This document shows, in pieces, positions 14,399 to 22,363 of a stretch of 25,202 nucleotides of DNA. This stretch comes from CAYLLT01 sp964591605. GTDB lineage: Bacteria > Planctomycetota > Phycisphaerae > UBA1845 > PWPN01. The position numbers were made by a program, and so were the translations under genes. The stretch covers positions 1-25,202 of the forward strand of contig CAZQEN010000071.1 of assembly GCA_964591605.1 (NCBI GenBank). The letters are read 5' to 3'. The notes under the pieces were generated by a model. It worked only from the letters and a program-made list of their open reading frames with translations, was not told the origin of the DNA and ran no database searches. Every line of letters begins with the position of its first letter. The first letter of the stretch is position 1.

Positions 14399-15550
14399 AT
14401 GTGCTGCTTCGCTTCCAGATTGCCCCCGCCCGGTATCCGTGCCGCACGCCGCGTGAGCATGGCCATCCTCCTTTGGTCCGCGAGCGTCAGTGCTCAGACC
14501 CTGACGCTGCCCTTCCATGAGGATTTCGAGCCCGTCGGCGGTACGCCGGGCGACTGCAATTCCTCGGATCGCGGCCACTGGAACTTCCACCTCGAGTGGG
14601 AAGCCTGCGACGCCGGCAACTGCCCGGACGACGACCCCATCCTCACGTGCGTCAATCCCAACACCGACGCCTGGTGCTGGGGGCCGCAGAAGTTCGAGTC
14701 TTATCCCGATCTGTGTGCGGGCGGCCACGTATACGAAGGCTACCGCGCGGGACGCCAGCCGATCTTCGACCCCTACTGGGCGGCGATCGTGCATCCCTTC
14801 GATCCGCCGGCCGGCATCGGCGACCTCCAGGCCCAGGTCATGTTTTACGACTCGCTGAGCATCGTGTGCACGTGCGAATGCAACTGCGATCCCGACGGTC
14901 CGCTCTACGGCTATCCCAACGGACGGCCGAATTACCAGATTCAGGGCTGGCTCACGCTCGAAACCCCGGACCGGCAGGAAGCCTTCGCGATCGGGATCAA
15001 CAGCTATTCGAGCTGGGTGTTTTACTCGTGGTTCACGGCCACCGACGGCTGGCATCGAACTGCGGTCGCACGCTCGGCCGGCTGGCACCGGCTCGACATC
15101 TTCGTGCATCCGTACACCGGCCAGCCGGGCGACGTGGAATTCCGCATCGACGACACCGTCGTCGGACAGGGCCGCCGCAAGGCTCCCTATCTGCTCAACG
15201 AGCCTGTGAGCTGGGTCCGGTTGGGCGGGGATCCGGTCCTGATCACGCAGAACCATCTCGTCAACACGTTCCAGGAGCTCTGGTACGACAATGTTCACCT
15301 GACCTTCACGCCCGCCACCTGTCACCCGGTGCGCTCCGATTTTGACCATGACAACGACGTGGATCTGGACGATTTTGCGCTCCTGCAGCGCTGCCATACC
15401 GGGCCGGGCCCGATCGCTCAGTTCGATGGTGCGACGTGTCACTGCATGGACTATGACAACGATTCGGATGTGGACAACGTCGATTTTGAGGTGTTCCGCC
15501 TGTGTGCGGCGGGCCCAGAGGTGCCGGCCGATCCGGATTGCGGCACATGA
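14399..15550 (+). CDS. Exported Cys-rich LamG-like protein with dockerin-like tail
   Basis: The start is uncertain. ATG 14399 gives a signal peptide of about 33 residues (RLPPPGIRAARRVSMAILLW, then SASVSAQ) but no clear ribosome binding site; TTG 14330 has GAGG nine bases upstream and would add 23 residues. From 14399 the product has 383 residues. After Ala32-Gln33 comes LTLPFHEDFEP, then a Cys-rich region (Cys at 53, 70, 75, 84, 93, 106, and 157, 159, 161, 163) that the sister proteins lack. The concanavalin-like core then shows YQIQGWLTLETPDRQEAFAIGI, TATDGWHRTAVARSAGWHRL, VEFRIDDTVVGQGRR and ELWYDNVHLTF. The tail (about 312-383) has DHDNDVDLDDFALLQRC, DYDNDSDVDNVDFEVFRLC and PADPDCGT. The Cys cluster could be disulfide-bonded or metal-binding; this is inference. 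Confidence 0.83.
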   Translation: MCCFASRLPPPGIRAARRVSMAILLWSASVSAQTLTLPFHEDFEPVGGTPGDCNSSDRGHWNFHLEWEACDAGNCPDDDPILTCVNPNTDAWCWGPQKFESYPDLCAGGHVYEGYRAGRQPIFDPYWAAIVHPFDPPAGIGDLQAQVMFYDSLSIVCTCECNCDPDGPLYGYPNGRPNYQIQGWLTLETPDRQEAFAIGINSYSSWVFYSWFTATDGWHRTAVARSAGWHRLDIFVHPYTGQPGDVEFRIDDTVVGQGRRKAPYLLNEPVSWVRLGGDPVLITQNHLVNTFQELWYDNVHLTFTPATCHPVRSDFDHDNDVDLDDFALLQRCHTGPGPIAQFDGATCHCMDYDNDSDVDNVDFEVFRLCAAGPEVPADPDCGT

Positions 15551-15606
15551 GCGCCGCCGCTCCGGTTACAGGCCACACGATCTTCGCCATCGGGCGAGGT
15601 AGAACG

Positions 15607-16707
15607 ATGCAACGGTATATGAACCAGTATGGTCGTTATCGCCCCCCGCATACCAGCCAGGGCGGGTATGCGCGCCGGGCGTTCACGCTGATTGAGGTCC
15701 TGGTGGTCGTGGCGATCATCGCCCTGCTCGTCGCCATCCTCCTTCCGTCGCTCCATCGCGCCCGCGAGGAGGCCAAGGCCACCGCATGCGCCAACAACAT
15801 GCGCCAGGGCACGCAAGGCGTGATCACTGTCCTGCTCGAAACGGGAATGCGCAAGGAACGGTGGAACACCAACTTCGGGTGGGCGACCCAGTCGCTCAAG
15901 GTCAACAAGGGTCAGGCGGACATCTTCTCGTGCCCGTCCGACCCCGCTCCGCGCCCCATGCCGGCCGTCATCTGCAAATTGAACGGCGGCGATCGGGGAA
16001 CCACCGCCGGCGACGGCATCTTCAATCGAACGCTCCGCCAGGGCAACGATCTCTGGCGGACCGACATCCAGGACGACGTGGATGCCGATCGGTTCGGCGG
16101 CGATGCCTACAACGACCATGAAGGACACGATCTGCTTGTGGAATACCAGGCCGTGCCCGGCCAGCGGACGACTCAGGCGAAGGTCCTCGACCGGGCCGGC
16201 GGAATCCGCTTCGACGTCTATTCCTACAAGGGAGGCAGCATCTGGATCGACGCCGCCGGCGGCATGGGGCCGTCTCCGGTGCCCCTGCTCTGGCTCAGTT
16301 ACAGCCCCAACGCCAGCGCCGGGCTCGCGACGGTCAAGGGAACCCCAGCCCTGCTGGTGGAAGCAGCCAAACCCGGCGTTTTCGCCGAAACGCTCGGGGG
16401 CTTCAAGCAGGACAACCTGCCCTGGCCCCTGCGATTCCGCCACGGGGGAAGGGCCAACGACGGGCTGCTGCGCGGGTGCGACTACACCATCGATCCCCAG
16501 TATCCCGACCCCGCCCGAAGGCTCTCCCGGTCGCGCGTCGATCTCCAGTACGAGCCGCGCGAGAAGATGAACGTCTCCTACATCGACGGACACCTGGAGC
16601 GGCTCGCGCACTGGCAGATGTTCGACCTGTCGACCACGCCGACCCCCGCCCCGGTCGCCCGGGTCTGGTTCGGGAATCGTCGCGGAGGCGAGTATCTGTC
16701 ATATTAG
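15607..16707 (+). CDS. Prepilin-like protein, second copy, with Ala before the methylated Phe
   Basis: The 366-residue product has a 25-residue leader rich in Tyr, Arg and Gln, ending ARRA before FTLIEVLVVVAIIALLVAIL. The predicted prepilin-peptidase site is A25-F26 with Glu30 at +5; Gly is usual at -1 and Ala is a tolerated variant. After the helix come a CANNMRQG segment, a large soluble domain with CPSDP (residues about 116-120) and NVSYIDGHLERL near the end, the DG-H signature. The ATG at 15607 has only AGGT (15597-15600) nearby; ATG 15619 is possible. It lies 56 bases after the previous stop and 52 bases before the glycosidase at 16760, so the three genes probably form one transcript. 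It differs greatly from the prepilin at 9638 after the N-terminal helix. Confidence 0.87.
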   Translation: MQRYMNQYGRYRPPHTSQGGYARRAFTLIEVLVVVAIIALLVAILLPSLHRAREEAKATACANNMRQGTQGVITVLLETGMRKERWNTNFGWATQSLKVNKGQADIFSCPSDPAPRPMPAVICKLNGGDRGTTAGDGIFNRTLRQGNDLWRTDIQDDVDADRFGGDAYNDHEGHDLLVEYQAVPGQRTTQAKVLDRAGGIRFDVYSYKGGSIWIDAAGGMGPSPVPLLWLSYSPNASAGLATVKGTPALLVEAAKPGVFAETLGGFKQDNLPWPLRFRHGGRANDGLLRGCDYTIDPQYPDPARRLSRSRVDLQYEPREKMNVSYIDGHLERLAHWQMFDLSTTPTPAPVARVWFGNRRGGEYLSY

Positions 16708-16759
16708 CCGCGCTGGTACAATGGGCGGTGACGAACGCCGTTTGCCCGGAGGGAATGGA

Positions 16760-18799
16760 TTGCCGCCACGATGCGCCATCACACTGCTGCTCACCGCGAT
16801 GCTGCCGCTCTCCGCACGGGCGGCTGAGATCGCTCCGGGCGTCGATTACACCGTCCACCACATCACGATGTCGGATTCCCAGCCGAACGTCGTCTACGTG
16901 GTGAGCATCGACAGGGCCCGCTCCGAGTACAAGTGGGAGACCGGCTGGGCGCAGAAAAAACGCCGATACATCACGCGCGAAGGCACCAGCGTGATCGCCG
17001 GCCGCTACCACGTCGCCGGTACGCACGAGGTGCTGGCCGCAGTGAACGGCTGCTTCTTCGATCCGGCAACCCCCCCCCGCATCATCGGCATCGGCCAGAC
17101 CGCCGGCGAGATGCTTGACGTGCCGACCTTCGGTTCCCTCACGGATCACACCGTGTTCGTCGGGCCCTCCCGTGCCCCCGAGATCGCGGCCAACTTCACT
17201 GCCGCCGCGGGGAGCGTCACTTTTTCCGACGGCTTCACCACCGGCCTGGGCAGCTACAACTGGAACGCCGGCTCCTCGCTCGTTCCGATCAACACCATCA
17301 CTGCCTTCACCCCCCACTTCGACGCCGTCACCCCGACGTTCGCTCTCCCCACCCTGTCCGCCGAAGTGGTCCTCACGAATGTGACCTATCCGATGCGCAG
17401 TGAGAAGCAGGTATCGGGCATCGTCCAGCAGATCATCACCTCATGGTCGGGCAGCAGCGCCGGCGGCACGGCCATCCCGGCCGGCGGCATGGTCCTGTGC
17501 GGATACAACACCCGTAGCACGATCCTGGCCCACACCAGCGTCGGCGACCGCATCCGCGTGAAGGCCGCCACCGCCGCCCCCGCGTACAACAACGCCGACA
17601 ACGCCATCACCGGAAGCGGCTGGATCATCCACAACGGCGCCGCATACACCACCGGCTGGCAGAACATCGAGAGCGGCGCCGCTCCATCCTCGCGAAACCC
17701 GCGAACCGCCCTGGCATGGAACAACAACACCTGGTTCATGATGGTGTGTGACGGCCGCAGCGCCGCCAGCGTCGGAATGACCTTCAGCGAGATGGCCACC
17801 TTCCTCACCGGCACCCTGGGCGCCCTCGAAGCGGTCAATTTCGACGGCGGCGGATCATCGACCATGGTGGTCAACGGCGCCATCACCAATGTCCCCAGCG
17901 ATGGCAGCCAGCGGGCGGTCGCCAACGCCATGCTGCTGGTCAAACAGCCCACGGCCACGGTCTTCCCGGTGTCCGATCCCTTCGCCGCGACCGGCCGCCT
18001 GAGCGGCTGGGATGACAAGTTCACGTACGCCGATGTGATCCCGTTTTCGCCCGCGTCGCCCGACGGCGACGGCTACGTGCTGAAGGTCGGCAATCCCGCC
18101 GGCGGCGTGGACACCGTACGCCGCGGTGACTTCGGCGATACCAACTACTCCGTGCAGGCCGACATCTACTGCGAGTATCGCCCGGGCGATGCCGGCGATG
18201 GCTACGAGCGCTACGCCCTCTTCGCCCGCGACAGCGGAACCGGCGCACTGGGCCTCTCGACCTACGGCGGCGGCAACTGCTACGCGATGGTGTACGACTC
18301 ACACACCGGCGCGGTCGGCGGCGGCAAGTACGTCAGCGGCAGCTTTACCGACCTGCTTCCCGGCCCCGTCAGCATCACCGCCTCCGGCTGGCACCGCTTC
18401 CGCATCGACGCCTACGGTTCGACGATCCGCTACTGGCTCGACGGCGCCATCATCGCCGGCGTGACCGATGCCACGTTCACCCGCGGCTACTGCGGCATCG
18501 GCCATCATTCCTTCTTCGTCACCCCCGGCAACATCCACGGCACGCGCGCGGACAACTTCCTCGTGTTCGATACGGGCAACACCCTCCCGCCCGACCTGGA
18601 CTTCGATAACGACGTGGATCAGGTCGACTTCGGTCTGTTCCAGGTGTGCCTGAACGGTTCGCTTCCGGTGACCGCTCCGGAGTGTGCTCTCGCCCACCTC
18701 GACAGCGACCAGGACGTCGACGCCGCGGACATGCTGCTCTTCATCGGCTGCATGAGCGGCCCCAACATCACCCCGGACCCCGCCTGCGCCCAGCCCTGA
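16760..18799 (+). CDS. Exported phosphodiester glycosidase (NAGPA-like), paralog of 7370, with LamG-like domain and dockerin-like tail
   Basis: A TTG at 16760 lies 6 bases after GGAGGG (16748-16753) and yields a standard signal peptide (MPPRCAITLLLTAMLPLSAR, then AAEIAPG). The ATG at 16721 has no ribosome binding site and would put an acidic stretch in front, so I prefer TTG. The 679-residue product parallels 7370: AEIAPGVDYT, VYVVSIDRARSEYK, VLAAVNGCFF (numbering about 92-101), NVTYPMRS, ITGSGWIIHNG, RNPRTALAW, MMVCDGR and NFDGGGSST (360-368). It then has WDDKFTYAD, GYERYALFARDSGTG and GWHRFRID of the concanavalin-like domain, and a tail (about 612-679) with DFDNDVDQVDFGLFQVC, DSDQDVDAADMLLFIGC and PDPACAQP. 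The region after the signal peptide lacks the Cys-rich insertion of 7370 (SCEPGCINC). The substrate is unknown. Confidence 0.9.
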   Translation: MPPRCAITLLLTAMLPLSARAAEIAPGVDYTVHHITMSDSQPNVVYVVSIDRARSEYKWETGWAQKKRRYITREGTSVIAGRYHVAGTHEVLAAVNGCFFDPATPPRIIGIGQTAGEMLDVPTFGSLTDHTVFVGPSRAPEIAANFTAAAGSVTFSDGFTTGLGSYNWNAGSSLVPINTITAFTPHFDAVTPTFALPTLSAEVVLTNVTYPMRSEKQVSGIVQQIITSWSGSSAGGTAIPAGGMVLCGYNTRSTILAHTSVGDRIRVKAATAAPAYNNADNAITGSGWIIHNGAAYTTGWQNIESGAAPSSRNPRTALAWNNNTWFMMVCDGRSAASVGMTFSEMATFLTGTLGALEAVNFDGGGSSTMVVNGAITNVPSDGSQRAVANAMLLVKQPTATVFPVSDPFAATGRLSGWDDKFTYADVIPFSPASPDGDGYVLKVGNPAGGVDTVRRGDFGDTNYSVQADIYCEYRPGDAGDGYERYALFARDSGTGALGLSTYGGGNCYAMVYDSHTGAVGGGKYVSGSFTDLLPGPVSITASGWHRFRIDAYGSTIRYWLDGAIIAGVTDATFTRGYCGIGHHSFFVTPGNIHGTRADNFLVFDTGNTLPPDLDFDNDVDQVDFGLFQVCLNGSLPVTAPECALAHLDSDQDVDAADMLLFIGCMSGPNITPDPACAQP

Positions 18800-18849
18800 C
18801 CTGGTACGTCCCGCCTGCCTCCCGAGGCCCGCGATACCCCATCCCAACC

Positions 18850-18910
18850 GAGCCCGAAGCGCCAGCGATGGATTCCCTCGCTCCAATAGAGCCCGAAGCG
18901 CCAGCGAGGG
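18850..18910. repeat. Two direct copies of GAGCCCGAAGCGCCAGCGA
   Basis: The copies start at 18850 and 18889, 39 bases apart, each followed by a near-identical GGATTCCCTCG or GGGGTTCACG stretch. They occupy the short gap between the convergent glycosidase and uracil-DNA glycosylase genes. A related GCGAAGCGCCAGCG occurs at about 23653-23666. Confidence 0.7.
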
Positions 18911-18970
18911 GTTCACGCGCTTGCATCGCCTTGCCTGCAATTACCTCCCCGCGGCAAGACCCCGCCCGCC

Positions 18971-19825
18971 TCAGCGCGCCGGCAGCGGCAGCCCCAGTTG
19001 CTGCATCACCATCTTGAGATCCGACCACGCCTTGCCCTTCTCGGCCGGATTCCGAAGCAGATAGGCCGGATGGAAGGTCGGCATGAGCATCGTCGCCGGG
19101 CCCAGGCCGACCATGCCGGAAGTGTAATACTGGTGCCAGTTGCCGCGCAGACGGCCGATGCTTTCCGTCGTCCGCAGGAGCGTCTGTGCGGCCGGCTTGC
19201 CCAACGCCACGATGACCTCCGGCTGGATGATCTGGAGCTGCTTGTCGAGATACGGCCAGCAGGCGGCAATCTCGTCGGGCGCCGGCGTGCGATTATCCGG
19301 CGGCCGGCACTTGAGAATGTTGCAGATGAACACCTGGTCGCGCGTGAGCCCCATCCCCGCTTCGATCATCCGGGTCAGCAACTGGCCCGCCCGCCCCACA
19401 AACGCCAGGCCCTGCGCATCTTCATCCGCTCCGGGCGCCTCGCCCACAAACACCAGCCGTGCTCCGGCATGACCCTGCCCGAAGACGGTCTTGGTTCGCG
19501 TCCGGCAGAGCTCGCACTTGCGACAGACCTTCACCTGCTGCTCGTCGAGCGCTGCCAGTTCCTTCTGGCGGCGGGCCAGCTCCGCCGCGCTGATCTTCTG
19601 GAGGGCGATGCCCGCGGCCGCCGGCGGTGCCCCCGCAGGTCCCGCCGCGCTCCCGAGCCCTGCAACCCCGGCACGAGGGGCACGCGAAGGCCCGCCCGCC
19701 GGCGGTGGTGCAGCCGGTCGAACCCCGCGCACCGCGCGGATCCGCAACGGCGCCTCCTGAATGCCCAGGAGCAGATCCGTCATCAGATGTCGAGCCACCG
19801 CCTGCCGGCATTCATCTGAATCCAT
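18971..19825 (-). CDS. Uracil-DNA glycosylase, family 4 type, with iron-sulfur cluster
   Basis: The enzyme removes uracil from DNA to start base excision repair. From the ATG at 19825 (MDSDECRQAV, AGGGAG just upstream on the minus strand) the product has 284 residues. Motif I is GEAPGADEDAQGLAFVGRAG (128-147) and the C-terminal motif is HPAYLL (252-257). Cys104, Cys107, Cys173 and Cys189 have the CxxC and widely spaced CC arrangement of the 4Fe-4S cluster in this family; NILKCRPPDNRTP (169-181) is also typical. About residues 30-75 are a Pro/Ala/Gly-rich low-complexity linker after a short N-terminal helix, an addition to the usual core of about 200 residues. A longer frame reaching 19897 has no better start. 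The gene lies downstream of the 19956 gene in the same direction. Confidence 0.95.
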   Translation of the reverse strand: MDSDECRQAVARHLMTDLLLGIQEAPLRIRAVRGVRPAAPPPAGGPSRAPRAGVAGLGSAAGPAGAPPAAAGIALQKISAAELARRQKELAALDEQQVKVCRKCELCRTRTKTVFGQGHAGARLVFVGEAPGADEDAQGLAFVGRAGQLLTRMIEAGMGLTRDQVFICNILKCRPPDNRTPAPDEIAACWPYLDKQLQIIQPEVIVALGKPAAQTLLRTTESIGRLRGNWHQYYTSGMVGLGPATMLMPTFHPAYLLRNPAEKGKAWSDLKMVMQQLGLPLPAR

Positions 19826-19891
19826 CGACGACTCCCTGCATGCCAAAGCACCAAGATCTTCGCGTCCTGCGAAAACCCCCGGATGCCCCAG

Positions 19892-19924
19892 TCTCAAATG
19901 TCAAATCTCGAATCTCCAATTCGA
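19892..19924. repeat. Degenerate TCTCAAAT-type tandem repeat
   Basis: The run TCTCAAATGTCAAATCTCG continues AATCTCCAATTCGA, with imperfect units of 7-9 bases. It resembles the ATCTCAG array at 12106-12126 (both contain ATCTCCAAT). It sits in the 130-base gap upstream of the uracil-DNA glycosylase. Confidence 0.5.
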
Positions 19925-19955
19925 TTGCTCGCATGACGCAATCATACCACGCCCG

Positions 19956-22253
19956 TCACTCGCTATCGCATTCCGCCAGCCGCTGGCGATACACCTCGCG
20001 CGCGCGATCGTAGGCCGCCTGGCACGCCTCGCGCTCGCTGTCGCGCAGGCGATTCGCGCCGGACTTCGACTTCCAGCACTGCTCGACGCCGTCCAGGCAC
20101 CACTGCACGCTCTGACGCGACGCCCGGATCGGCTTGTCGCTCACGAGCACGTACACCGGGTTCGTGTGCGCGCTGGCGAAGATGCGCGTCGCCACCCAAC
20201 TGCTCCGGGAGATGGGGACGTCGAAGGTGAGCTCGTGCGGCCGGCCGTCGGCCAGGATCTCCCGGCTGCCCACCGCCGCCCCGTTGACCACCACCTCCAC
20301 CGCCACCTTCCGCGAATTGCCGATCCGCGCCCGCTCGATGTCCCAGTACGGCTTCTGGTCGAGCTTGCGGCTGCGGATGCCGCGCCTGGGCTTCTCCGGC
20401 AGATACGCGAAGGCCATCACGTGCGCGGTTACCGTCCCCGGCCCGGAGAGCTTCAGCTCGCTCCCGCCTTCGCCCGCGCTACGGTCGTTGACGCCGAAAT
20501 CCATCAGGTGGGCGTGACCCTCGCTCACGTACGACCGTCCCGCCTTCATCGAAGCAAGCCACTTGTCGAACGTCAGCCCGCCGTCCACCTTCGCATAAAT
20601 GCGGCCCAGCCCGACCCGATCGCCGTAGATGCACGGAAAGTCGGTCTCGCCGCTCAGCTTCGTGCGAAAGCCCGCGTTGTTCGTGTGATACCAGATGTTG
20701 AGCTCGAACGGCCAGGGCGTATCCACCGACGAGATGAAGTCCACCGCGTCGTGCGTCACGTCCACGATGTACTCGTTCGCGCCGATGCCGTCATAGGGAG
20801 GTATCTCCAGGTTCGGCACCTCGTGGCTCTTGGTGGCCAGCCCCCAGCCCGAGTGGCTGAAGCCCACCACCGCCCCCTGCGACTTGCCCCACTTGAGGAT
20901 GGGCAGGTCCCACGTCGGCCACTCATGAATGCGCGTCGTCCCCGGGTAATCATCCTCCTTCAGCCCGATCAGGCACAGGTGGCCGGTGTAGTCGCTCGGA
21001 AAACCCGATACCTCCACGTCGTACCGCATGATGTAATTCGGCTGAGACAGCGGGTGCACCTTCCCGTCGAAGAAGTTCTTCTGGAAATACCAGCACGGAC
21101 CCCAGCTCAGCACGCAGCCGACGTTGAGGTCCTCGCCCAGGATGTGCCGCATCATGTCCTTGGGCGTGACGCCCTGCTGCGGATCGGTGTAATGCGCGCA
21201 GCCCGCCGCGTGCACGTGGTGATCGCCCGAAAACCAGCCCTCCTTCGCCGGATGGATCCAGCGCTTGAGCCTGAATTCCGCCGTCGGATTCGCATCCTCC
21301 GCGCCGATGGTGATCTCCTGACTCGCCGGCACGTATTCCGGCCCGCGCGTGTACGCCGCCTGATACGTCCCCGGCGCGAGCGAAACGGTCTCCCCGTCGG
21401 CGCGGTAGATCTGGGCGTGGAAGAAAAAGTCGGGCGCCAGACGCTTCTGAACCGAGGGATACACCCGCCCCCGCCCGTCCTTGAAGATGAAGCTCGCCGT
21501 CGTCGGCTTCCCATCCTCGTCGAGCACCCGCAGTTTCAGCTCCCTGCTGGCCGTGCACTCGAACAGGATCGGCACTTCGCTCCGGAAGCCCAGGTCCTGC
21601 GTCCCCTGGCCGACGTGGAAGCTCAAGACCGCCTCGCGCCGGCCCGCGTCGCGGCTGTAAAGCTGCATGATGCGGTACTCCAGGCCCAGGCCCGAGAGTG
21701 TGCCGGTCATCGGCTGGTCGTTGAACTGGCTCACCTCGAGCCAGCGGTCGCGCACGTCGGCGGCGGTGAGCGTCACCTTCGGTTCGGGCCCGTCTTCCCG
21801 GCGATACACCGGGGCCGCGTTGGGGCTTTCGATTCCCAGCGGCGCGGTGACGCCCGCCTGGTTGTGTACCTTGATCAGGAACGTCCGCCAGCCGCTCTGG
21901 AGCAACTGCGGCCGGGCTGGCCCCGCCGCCGCCTTCACCCGGCTCTCCGGGTTGATGTTCACACCCACCAGGCAGTGGGCGTCGAGCACCTCCTGCACGC
22001 GCACCAGGGCCGCCGCCGCGTCGTCCGAGGCGATCGCATCGCTGAGCTTCTTTGCCTCCTCGGCCGAAAACGGCTCGCCGATGTACGTCATCGCCTCGAT
22101 CAGCCGCCGCACCTGGGCGGCCAGCGGTTGCAGATCGACCCCGTCCACTACCGGCAACGGTGAACCCGCCGCCCCGGCCCCCGCGCCGGCCGTGCTGATC
22201 AGGACCATCCCGAAAACGAACGCGCGGCCGAAAACCCGGCTGAATGTGTGCAT
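19956..22253 (-). CDS. Exported CehA/McbA-type metallohydrolase with PHP-like domain
   Basis: The 765-residue product starts at the ATG at 22253 (AGAGGT upstream on the minus strand) with a signal peptide (FGRAFVFGMVLISTAGAGAG). Residues about 35-235 are a region I do not recognise. About 238-330 look like an Ig/carboxypeptidase-regulatory-type beta domain (LRVLDEDGKPTTASFIFKDG, ending AEFRLKRW). The PHP-like metal-binding domain follows (about 335-590): GDHHVH (343-348), VGFSHSGWG (463-471), ANEYIVDVTHDAVDF (492-506), SGETDFPC (534-541) and SEGHAHLM (577-584), rich in His and Asp suitable for a multi-metal site. CehA members hydrolyse carbamate or phosphate esters, but substrates vary and none is indicated. 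The last 160 residues include a beta-rich part and a basic helical end. The long plus-strand frame across this gene is a shadow. Confidence 0.85.
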   Translation of the reverse strand: MHTFSRVFGRAFVFGMVLISTAGAGAGAAGSPLPVVDGVDLQPLAAQVRRLIEAMTYIGEPFSAEEAKKLSDAIASDDAAAALVRVQEVLDAHCLVGVNINPESRVKAAAGPARPQLLQSGWRTFLIKVHNQAGVTAPLGIESPNAAPVYRREDGPEPKVTLTAADVRDRWLEVSQFNDQPMTGTLSGLGLEYRIMQLYSRDAGRREAVLSFHVGQGTQDLGFRSEVPILFECTASRELKLRVLDEDGKPTTASFIFKDGRGRVYPSVQKRLAPDFFFHAQIYRADGETVSLAPGTYQAAYTRGPEYVPASQEITIGAEDANPTAEFRLKRWIHPAKEGWFSGDHHVHAAGCAHYTDPQQGVTPKDMMRHILGEDLNVGCVLSWGPCWYFQKNFFDGKVHPLSQPNYIMRYDVEVSGFPSDYTGHLCLIGLKEDDYPGTTRIHEWPTWDLPILKWGKSQGAVVGFSHSGWGLATKSHEVPNLEIPPYDGIGANEYIVDVTHDAVDFISSVDTPWPFELNIWYHTNNAGFRTKLSGETDFPCIYGDRVGLGRIYAKVDGGLTFDKWLASMKAGRSYVSEGHAHLMDFGVNDRSAGEGGSELKLSGPGTVTAHVMAFAYLPEKPRRGIRSRKLDQKPYWDIERARIGNSRKVAVEVVVNGAAVGSREILADGRPHELTFDVPISRSSWVATRIFASAHTNPVYVLVSDKPIRASRQSVQWCLDGVEQCWKSKSGANRLRDSEREACQAAYDRAREVYRQRLAECDSE

Positions 22254-22363
22254 GACTTACCTCTCTGATTGTGCAGAACACCGGAGACCCGAACCGCCCC
22301 ACACTTTAATCGCCGCCCGCCCCCCGTCCAAGCCGCCCCGCTCACTCCGCCCGTGATCGCCGG

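Noticed and set aside
19761..22163. An 800-codon plus-strand open frame
   Set aside because: It lies entirely antisense to the metallohydrolase and the start of the glycosylase. It has an Arg/His/Pro/Val-rich composition typical of GC-rich shadow frames, no signal peptide and no recognisable motif.
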